A stretch of DNA of 8,867 bases from Planctomycetota bacterium (GTDB lineage Bacteria > Planctomycetota > UBA8108): the NCBI GenBank assembly GCA_022451445.1, contig JAKUSY010000019.1, positions 1-8,867 of the forward strand, read 5' to 3'. Numbering within the stretch: the stretch's first letter is position 1; each line of letters begins with the position of its first letter. Shown here piece after piece: positions 1-5,022 of the stretch. A program made the translations under genes and the position numbers. Below the pieces are notes generated by a model. That model searched no databases. It was given only the letters and a program-made list of their open reading frames with translations, and had not been told where the DNA came from.

Positions 1-635
1 CCATCCTCTCCCATCAGAACGTCGGAAAGTTCGAGGCGCGCAAAAAGGCCATCTCGATGCTCAAGCGCGTCAAGATCCCCGCCGCCGAGCAGCGCGAGGA
101 CGAATACCCCCACCAGCTATCCGGCGGAATGCGCCAGCGGGCGCTCATCGCCATGGCGCTCGTTACCGAGCCTGATCTCCTCATAGCGGACGAGCCGACC
201 ACCGCCCTCGACGTTACCATCCAGGCCCAGATCCTCGAGCTGCTCAAGGAGCTGCAGACCGACAGCGGTCTCTCGGTGCTCTTCATCACCCACGACCTCG
301 GGGTGGTGGCGGAGATCGCCGACGATGTGGTGGTGATGTACGCCTCGCGAATCGTCGAGAAGGCCCCGGCCCGGGAGCTCTTCGCCAACCCGCTCCATCC
401 CTATACCAGGGGTCTCTTCAACTCGCTGCCGAGCCTCGGGGGAAACGCCGACGGCCGCCTGCAGACCATCGAAGGCACGGTGCCTGACCCGCTGAACTTC
501 CCCACCGGCTGCAAATTCTGGCCACGCTGCGAGCTGGCGATCGATGGCTGCCGCCAGAGCGAGCCCGGTCTCAGAACCCTGGCGACGGATCACTCGGCGG
601 CCTGCGATGTGCTCGAGGGAGGCGGCGATGACTGA
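1..635 (+). CDS. dppD: Peptide ABC transporter ATP-binding protein, DppD/OppD type (5' end missing)
   Basis: This is the ATPase subunit of a dipeptide/oligopeptide importer, which hydrolyses ATP on the inner face of the cytoplasmic membrane together with its DppF-type partner. The reading frame is open to the left edge (first full codon at base 3), so 210 C-terminal residues are visible and the Walker A motif lies outside. In fragment numbering I see the ABC signature LSGGMRQR (39-46), Walker B LLIADEP (59-65), D-loop TALD (67-70) and the switch histidine in ITHD (H97). The family C-terminal extension follows, with NPLHPYTRGL (129-138) and four cysteines (C170, C176, C183, C201), a pattern reported to hold a [4Fe-4S] cluster in some Opp/Dpp ATPases. 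The TGA stop at 633-635 overlaps the start of the next gene, so the two are translationally coupled. The substrate (dipeptide, oligopeptide, nickel, other solute) cannot be told from this subunit, so the symbol is a family label. Confidence 0.93.
   Translation, partial: ILSHQNVGKFEARKKAISMLKRVKIPAAEQREDEYPHQLSGGMRQRALIAMALVTEPDLLIADEPTTALDVTIQAQILELLKELQTDSGLSVLFITHDLGVVAEIADDVVVMYASRIVEKAPARELFANPLHPYTRGLFNSLPSLGGNADGRLQTIEGTVPDPLNFPTGCKFWPRCELAIDGCRQSEPGLRTLATDHSAACDVLEGGGDD
617..622 (+). promoter_or_regulatory. Ribosome binding site that fixes the dppF-like start
   Basis: GGGAGG lies 5 bases before the ATG at 628-630, inside the last codons of the upstream gene. Together with the MTELIRIENLKKYF N-terminus that is typical of the family, this decides the start over the in-frame ATG at 544, which would add 28 residues unlike any family member. 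Confidence 0.75.
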
Positions 636-1626
636 GTTGATCAGGATCGAGAACCTGAAGAAATACTTCCCGGTACGCAAAGGACTCCTGCGCAGGGTCA
701 CGGCCCACGTGAAGGCCGTGGACGGCGTGAGTTTCTCGATCGGTGAAAAAGAAACCATCGGGCTTGTCGGTGAAAGCGGCTGCGGCAAAACGACCGCCGG
801 GCGCACCATCCTCAAACTGCTCGACCCCACCGGCGGCAGAATCGTTTACAGGGAAAATGACATTACCCCTCTCAATAGCGGCCAGATGCGGCCGCTGCGA
901 AAGAAGCTCCAGATCATCTTCCAGGACCCCTACGCATCCTTGAACCCGCGCATGACGGTGGGCAAGATCATCCGAGAGGGCCTCGACATCCACAATATCG
1001 GTGAAAAGAAAAAGCGCGACGGCATGGTCGCCGAGGTTCTCGAGAAGGTCGGGCTGCCGCGCAATATTCTCGACCGCTACCCTCATGAATTCTCCGGCGG
1101 ACAGCGGCAACGCGTCGGCATCGCACGCGCGCTCGTGCTCAACCCCGAGTTCATCGTCTGCGACGAGGCGATCTCCGCCCTCGACGTGTCGATCCAGGCC
1201 CAGATCATCAACCTGCTCGCCGACCTCAAGGAAGAGTTCGGCATCGCCTACCTCTTCATCGCCCACGACCTCTCGGTCGTCGAGCACATCAGCGACCGGG
1301 TCGCCGTCATGTACCTCGGAAAGATCGTCGAGCTGGCAAAAACCTCGGAGCTCTTCTCCAACCCTCTCCACCCTTACACCCGGGCCCTGCTCTCATCCGT
1401 ACCCAAGCCCGACCCCACCATCGAGCACGAGCGTATCGTGCTGCAGGGAGACGTACCCTCCCCGATCGCGCCTCCCGAGGGCTGCAGCTTCCATCCGCGC
1501 TGCCCTCTCGCCGTCAAGGGACTCTGCGACACCGTAGAACCGCTCACAGTCGAATCAGATGACCACCAGTTCGCCTGCCACGTGGTCGAAGAAGAGCTCG
1601 GGTGCGAAACGGAAAACCCCGCCTGA
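628..1626 (+). CDS. dppF: Peptide ABC transporter ATP-binding protein, DppF/OppF type
   Basis: This is the second ATPase of the heterodimeric motor of a dipeptide/oligopeptide importer. At 332 residues it has the usual family length. Visible motifs: Walker A GESGCGKT (48-55), Q-loop QIIFQD (Q99), signature FSGGQRQR (155-162), Walker B FIVCDE (175-180), D-loop SALD (183-186), switch H213, and the C-terminal oligopeptide-transporter region with NPLHPYTRALL (245-255). Four cysteines near the end (C286, C292, C300, C317) match the spacing in the upstream ATPase, so both halves of the motor may carry an Fe-S cluster. The residue after the Walker B glutamate is Ala instead of the more common Pro, a variant I recall in this subfamily and not a sign of inactivity. 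The 8-base overlap with the upstream gene shows they are co-transcribed. No further plus-strand gene follows before the convergent peptidase gene, so this is probably the end of the operon. Confidence 0.95.
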   Translation: MTELIRIENLKKYFPVRKGLLRRVTAHVKAVDGVSFSIGEKETIGLVGESGCGKTTAGRTILKLLDPTGGRIVYRENDITPLNSGQMRPLRKKLQIIFQDPYASLNPRMTVGKIIREGLDIHNIGEKKKRDGMVAEVLEKVGLPRNILDRYPHEFSGGQRQRVGIARALVLNPEFIVCDEAISALDVSIQAQIINLLADLKEEFGIAYLFIAHDLSVVEHISDRVAVMYLGKIVELAKTSELFSNPLHPYTRALLSSVPKPDPTIEHERIVLQGDVPSPIAPPEGCSFHPRCPLAVKGLCDTVEPLTVESDDHQFACHVVEEELGCETENPA

Positions 1627-1741
1627 GCAGCCGCGGGAAACAGCCCGTCTCAAAAAGGCTGCCGGTCCCGGGGTGCGCGCGGGTGCCGGCCGTCATGCCC
1701 TGGAGCTTCGGGACCAGGAAAAGCGGCCACCGGAAAAAACA

Positions 1742-3850
1742 TCAGGGGTTGCTCGCAACACGCTCCTTGGGCTTCGGCTCCTCGATATCGTAGTCGAGGT
1801 CCTTGTCCGGAGCCTTGCCGCCGGGGCCCTTGAGATAGTGCTCCATCCAGCGAAGCAGGCGGAGGTTGTAGTCGTAGCGGGCCGCGGACTTGCGATTGCC
1901 GTGTCCTTCGCCCGGATAGAAAACCAGCCGGACGGGAACCTTTCCCAGCGTCTTGAGATGGCGGAAGAGCTCCATCGATTGTCCCGGGTGGACCCTCGGA
2001 TCGTCCTTGCCATGCAGGATCAGCGTCGGTGTCCGGCCCTTCTTGATGTGGTAGATGGGGCTGCGCTCGAGGAAGTACTTCCAGTCATCCCAGAGCCACT
2101 TGCGATGATGAACCATGTACATCTCGTAGGGAATGTCGGTCGTGCCGACCTTGGAGATGTTGTCGCTGATGCCGACGAACATGACGCTGGCGGCGAAGCG
2201 GTGTGAATAATAGGTGGCGCCCCAGGCCGAGGCGTAGCCGCCGTAGGAGCCGCCGGTGATGCCGACCTTCGCCTTGTCCACCAGCCCGATCTCGATGAGA
2301 TGGTCGACCGCGTCCACGTAGTCGTCGAACTCCTTGCCGGCGGCGTCCGCCTGGCTGAGCTTCGAGAACTTGACGCCTCGGCCGGTTGAGCCCCGGTAGT
2401 TGGGATAGAAGACCGCGAAGCCGCGCGCCGCGCCGACCTGCCCGGCGTAGGAATAGCGCGACAGCCAGCCGTTCTGCATATGGGCCTCGGGGCCGCCATG
2501 AACAGTCAGGATCAGCGGGTAGCGCTGGCCCTTCTTCTCATCGAGAGGGCGGATGAGGATGCCCTCGAGCTCCAGGCCATCGCGCGCCTTGTGCCGGACG
2601 ATCTCCTGCTTCGCGAAACGCATCTCCTCGAGCCAGGAATTGCTGTCGGTCTTGCGCTCGGGCCCGCCCTTGCCCACGGTCCAATGGAACGCCTCCCCCG
2701 GATGGGTCGCGCTGTTGCCAAGCGTGGCAATCGAATGAGAATCGCCGACGGAGGCGATCGACAAGCCCTTCCAGATCTCCGGGCCCGGCTCGAGAAGTGT
2801 CTTCCTGTTCTTACCATCGAGACCCACCTCGGCAATCTCGGTCACCGTGCCGACATCACCGACATAGATGATCCGTGAATTATCGAGCCAGCCGATGGCC
2901 GATACCTCGCCGAGATACTCCGGCAGCACGTCCACCGGCTTGCCGCCCGTGGCAGGAACCACCCAGATCCTTCCCGCACTCGGATCATTGGGATCCTCGG
3001 CCGTAATAAACGCGATGTGTTTACCATCCGGGCTCCAGGCCGTATCCCCGAGCTTGCAGGGGTTCGCCAGCTCGGTCTCCACCTTGCCGCCTTCAACAGA
3101 AATAACACGCAGCCGACGATTCATATAAAAATCATCGACGAGCGACGTCGGCGCCAGGGCGAGAAGCAGGCGGGAGCCGTCCGGGCTCCAGCTCAGCGAG
3201 CTCGCCGAACCGGGAAGATCGAGGGCCTCCGGCTCCCCGGAGCCATCGACGTTGACATCGACAATCCACACCCGGGATGGCTTCCATTCTTCTTCGTAGA
3301 CGAGGGGGATAAAGCCCTTGTCCTTGAACTTCTTCTTTTTCTTGTCTTCTTCCAGCTCGCTCGAAGAGAGAAAGGCGACCCTCTTGCCATCGGGGCTCCA
3401 GGCGTAGGATGAAACGGAAAGCTTGGTATCGCAGGCCTTGCGCGACTCCCCGCCATTTACAGGGATCAGGTAGAGCGCCCGCGTCTTGTCGCCATCCTTC
3501 TTGTTGAGAAAGGAGATCGACTTCCCATCCGGCGGCCAGCGAATCGTGCCGATGTTGACCTTGCCCGTGATGAAAGACGTGTGCTGCCCATCCTTCAGGA
3601 GGTGAAGCTCAGTCCAGGAGCCGCCGCTGTCCTCAGCCATGAGCTTTCGCGGAATCGCCAGCAGGTACGCCAGGCTCTTTCCATCCGGCGAGACCTTCGC
3701 CGAAACAATCGAGCGCAACTTCGCCAGGTGCTTCGGTGTCCAGAGCTCCTCCGCCGCCAGCGGAGCGCCCATGAAAAACAGGAAGAGCGCCGCGGCCCAT
3801 AGCGAACCGGGGCAACAGCGCGTACGACTCATTCCAACTTTCGAGTTCAT
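1742..3850 (-). CDS. Secreted S9 family peptidase (prolyl oligopeptidase/acylaminoacyl-peptidase type)
   Basis: This is a serine peptidase with an N-terminal beta-propeller that filters substrates and a C-terminal alpha/beta-hydrolase catalytic domain; such enzymes cleave or trim short peptides. From the chosen start it has 702 residues. Residues 1-34 look like a Sec signal peptide: basic start, hydrophobic WAAALFLFF core, likely cleavage after PLAA before EELW. At least five PD40-type propeller repeats (S/P-PDGK/S) fall at about residues 54, 106, 152, 222 and 273. The catalytic domain covers about 440-675, with nucleophile S535 in GGSYGG, D617 in HGKDDPRV and H650 in GEGHG, so the triad is complete. 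One propeller blade carries a lysine-rich stretch (about 169-178). The last 25 or so residues form a charged tail. It is the second gene of an operon, 46 bp after the esterase. Exact cleavage specificity cannot be read from sequence. Confidence 0.93.
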   Translation of the reverse strand: MNSKVGMSRTRCCPGSLWAAALFLFFMGAPLAAEELWTPKHLAKLRSIVSAKVSPDGKSLAYLLAIPRKLMAEDSGGSWTELHLLKDGQHTSFITGKVNIGTIRWPPDGKSISFLNKKDGDKTRALYLIPVNGGESRKACDTKLSVSSYAWSPDGKRVAFLSSSELEEDKKKKKFKDKGFIPLVYEEEWKPSRVWIVDVNVDGSGEPEALDLPGSASSLSWSPDGSRLLLALAPTSLVDDFYMNRRLRVISVEGGKVETELANPCKLGDTAWSPDGKHIAFITAEDPNDPSAGRIWVVPATGGKPVDVLPEYLGEVSAIGWLDNSRIIYVGDVGTVTEIAEVGLDGKNRKTLLEPGPEIWKGLSIASVGDSHSIATLGNSATHPGEAFHWTVGKGGPERKTDSNSWLEEMRFAKQEIVRHKARDGLELEGILIRPLDEKKGQRYPLILTVHGGPEAHMQNGWLSRYSYAGQVGAARGFAVFYPNYRGSTGRGVKFSKLSQADAAGKEFDDYVDAVDHLIEIGLVDKAKVGITGGSYGGYASAWGATYYSHRFAASVMFVGISDNISKVGTTDIPYEMYMVHHRKWLWDDWKYFLERSPIYHIKKGRTPTLILHGKDDPRVHPGQSMELFRHLKTLGKVPVRLVFYPGEGHGNRKSAARYDYNLRLLRWMEHYLKGPGGKAPDKDLDYDIEEPKPKERVASNP

Positions 3851-3859
3851 CTCATGATT

Positions 3860-3863
3860 CTCC
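3860..3863 (-). promoter_or_regulatory. Ribosome binding site that fixes the S9 peptidase start
   Basis: On the minus strand GGAG stands 9 bases before the ATG at 3848-3850. This start puts the hydrophobic signal-peptide core about 17 residues in. The upstream in-frame ATG at 3929-3931 would overlap the esterase gene and bury the signal peptide; the downstream ATG at 3830-3832 has a poorer Shine-Dalgarno match. Confidence 0.65.
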
Positions 3864-3896
3864 AATAACTTTTCAGCCAACAGGGCCTCCCGGCCC

Positions 3897-4793
3897 CTAC
3901 CGTTTCTTCTTGAGAAAGCCGCCCTCCCCAAGCCAGGCCTGGCAGCTGGCCGGCCAGCCGGAAATACCCGGCCGCTTCTTTGCCAGGCCGACTCCGTGGG
4001 GACCCTTCTCGTAGATATGCAGCTCGGCGGGAACCCCCGCCTTCAGCAGGGCCATGTAGAAAACAACGCTGTTCTGCGGAGGAACGACTCGGTCCTCGCT
4101 GGTATGCAAGAGGAAGGTCGGCGGTGTCTGGGCTGTGACCTGCTTCTCGTTGGAGAAGAGCTCCGCGAGAGCCGTGTTGCCTCCGATGAAATTATTACGG
4201 GAGCCGACATGGGTGAAGGGCTCGGTGAAGGAAATCACCGGGTAGCCGAGGATCATGAAATCAGGCCGGCAGCTCTCCCGGTCAACCGGATCCTTGGCCT
4301 CGGGATTGCCCTTGTCAAAATGGGTCCCCGTGCTCGAGGCGAGGTGCCCGCCGGCTGAAAATCCGATGATACCGATACGCGCCGGGTCGACCCTCCATTT
4401 TTTCGCCCTGCTGCGCACCAGGCGGATGGCCCTCTGCGCATCCTTTAACGGCGCCGGATGATGATATCGCGGCGCGTGCCGATAGCGCAGGATGAAGGCG
4501 CTCACGCCGAAGGAATTCAGCCAGGCGGCAATCTGCTTGCCCTCGTGATTGTCGGCGAGCATGAAATAGCCGCCTCCCGGGCATACGATCACACCACAGC
4601 CGGTGGCGCCGCGGCCCCTGGCGAGGTGAACGGTAAGGGTGGGCTTGTCGCCGCTCTCCTTGCCGACGGCTCCCGGGGCGCCTTCAGGCCACAGGTATTC
4701 AGCGCCGAGAGCCGTGGCCGCGGGCTGAAAGCAAAGAAAGAAAATAAGCATGCACAAGCTGCCGGCCGTTCGAGAGCGCGCCTTGTTTCTCAT
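3897..4793 (-). CDS. Secreted alpha/beta-hydrolase esterase (BD-FAE / acetylxylan-esterase-like)
   Basis: This 298-residue protein is probably an exported carboxylesterase, resembling the secreted hydrolases often annotated as acetylxylan esterase or xylanase-associated esterase. The first 31 residues form a signal peptide: MRNKARSR basic region, MLIFFLCF hydrophobic core, cleavage probably near ALGA before EYLW. The cysteine at 21 does not sit in a good lipobox, so I do not call it a lipoprotein. The oxyanion-hole loop is CPGGGY (71-76), replacing the HGGG of hormone-sensitive-lipase relatives. The nucleophile S146 is in GFSAGG, with D234 in TSEDRVVPP and H266 in KGPHGVGL completing the triad. 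An AGGAG Shine-Dalgarno sits 10 bases before the ATG. It stops with TAG 46 bp before the S9 peptidase gene and is the first gene of that operon. The true substrate (acetylated polysaccharide, other ester, or an amide) is not determined by the sequence. Confidence 0.88.
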   Translation of the reverse strand: MRNKARSRTAGSLCMLIFFLCFQPAATALGAEYLWPEGAPGAVGKESGDKPTLTVHLARGRGATGCGVIVCPGGGYFMLADNHEGKQIAAWLNSFGVSAFILRYRHAPRYHHPAPLKDAQRAIRLVRSRAKKWRVDPARIGIIGFSAGGHLASSTGTHFDKGNPEAKDPVDRESCRPDFMILGYPVISFTEPFTHVGSRNNFIGGNTALAELFSNEKQVTAQTPPTFLLHTSEDRVVPPQNSVVFYMALLKAGVPAELHIYEKGPHGVGLAKKRPGISGWPASCQAWLGEGGFLKKKR

Positions 4794-4803
4794 CGATTAA
4801 TCG
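4794..4803. repeat. Perfect 10-bp palindrome just upstream of the esterase start
   Basis: CGATTAATCG reads the same on both strands and fills exactly the gap between the esterase Shine-Dalgarno and its ATG. It is AT-rich in the middle against a GC-rich background. It could bind a small dimeric regulator or be chance; a 10-bp palindrome alone is weak evidence. Confidence 0.3.
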
Positions 4804-4834
4804 CTCCTGGGAATTTACTTGGAGATCCAGACCA

Positions 4835-4854
4835 TCCCGTTGAGATCGACGGGA
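4835..4854. repeat. Inverted repeat, operator-like dyad or leader hairpin
   Basis: TCCCGT at 4835-4840 is perfectly complementary to ACGGGA at 4849-4854, with an 8-base spacer that allows one more G-T pair in RNA. It lies between the divergent genes and overlaps the only -35-like sequence on the plus strand (4840-4845), which is where a repressor operator would be expected. It could equally fold as a small RNA hairpin if transcription starts upstream of it. Confidence 0.35.
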
Positions 4855-4919
4855 GCGATAGCCTACCACAGCAGGCGGGAGCGCTGGGAGAGATCGTTTT
4901 CATTCGAGCCCTCCACGCC

Positions 4920-4964
4920 ACCGGCCACCCCGGCGGATCCGGACTTTGCCAGGCCGGTTTTTTT
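4920..4964 (+). terminator. Intrinsic-terminator-like hairpin in the leader of the dehydrogenase gene
   Basis: ACCGGCC (4920-4926) pairs perfectly with GGCCGGT (4952-4958), and the 3' arm runs directly into seven Ts (4958-4964). The 25-base interior can form a further small stem, CCGG (4930-4933) with CCGG (4939-4942). Orientation is toward the dehydrogenase gene, whose ATG is 58 bases further on. No plus-strand gene lies upstream for it to terminate, so if real it would act as an attenuator in the 5' leader or end a short leader RNA. The loop is larger than in textbook terminators. Confidence 0.4.
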
Positions 4965-5009
4965 CCGTATCCTCTTGTTTCCGAAGAGACGGCTTATCCT
5001 CAGGCTACT

Positions 5010-5013
5010 GGAG
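5010..5013 (+). promoter_or_regulatory. Ribosome binding site that fixes the dehydrogenase start
   Basis: GGAG is 9 bases before the ATG at 5023-5025. The FAD-binding strand (VLVIGGG) then begins at residue 7, as is normal for bacterial members of the family, so this start is preferred to the in-frame TTG at 4819. Confidence 0.65.
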
Positions 5014-5022
5014 ACAGTTTCC

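Larger units (their letters stand above)
4794..5022. promoter_or_regulatory. Divergent intergenic region between the esterase and dehydrogenase genes
   Basis: These 229 bases must hold the promoters for both divergent transcripts. I see no good consensus sigma70 box pair. The nearest on the plus strand is TTGAGA at 4840-4845, followed about 18 bases later by a poor -10 candidate (TACCAC). No sigma54 GG-N10-GC site stands out. The region contains an inverted repeat at 4835-4854, a hairpin with a T-run at 4920-4964, and the two Shine-Dalgarno sites. The plus-strand frame of the dehydrogenase stays open through it from a TTG at 4819, but the translated extension resembles no family N-terminus. 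Confidence 0.55.

Noticed and set aside
544..627. Longer start for the dppF-like gene (ATG at 544)
   Set aside because: The extra 28 residues come from another frame of the upstream gene, and the ATG at 628 has a strong Shine-Dalgarno and the family N-terminus.
117..1371. Two long minus-strand open frames (117-830 and 571-1371) opposite the importer ATPase genes
   Set aside because: They mirror the codons of well-conserved ATPase genes, overlap each other, and show no domain of their own.
1699..1718. Small hairpin CCTGG/CCAGG in the 115-bp convergent gap after dppF and the peptidase gene
   Set aside because: Only 5 bp of stem with a 10-base loop and no T-run on either strand, so it does not qualify as an intrinsic terminator.
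1559..2206. Plus-strand open frame across the end of dppF, the gap and the peptidase 3' end
   Set aside because: It is out of frame inside dppF and antisense to conserved peptidase sequence including the catalytic His region; no recognisable motif.
4819..5022. In-frame 68-residue N-terminal extension of the dehydrogenase from a TTG
   Set aside because: It is not a plausible signal peptide or domain, and the FAD motif starts a few residues after the ATG at 5023, as in the family. Frame openness alone is weak evidence in GC-rich DNA.
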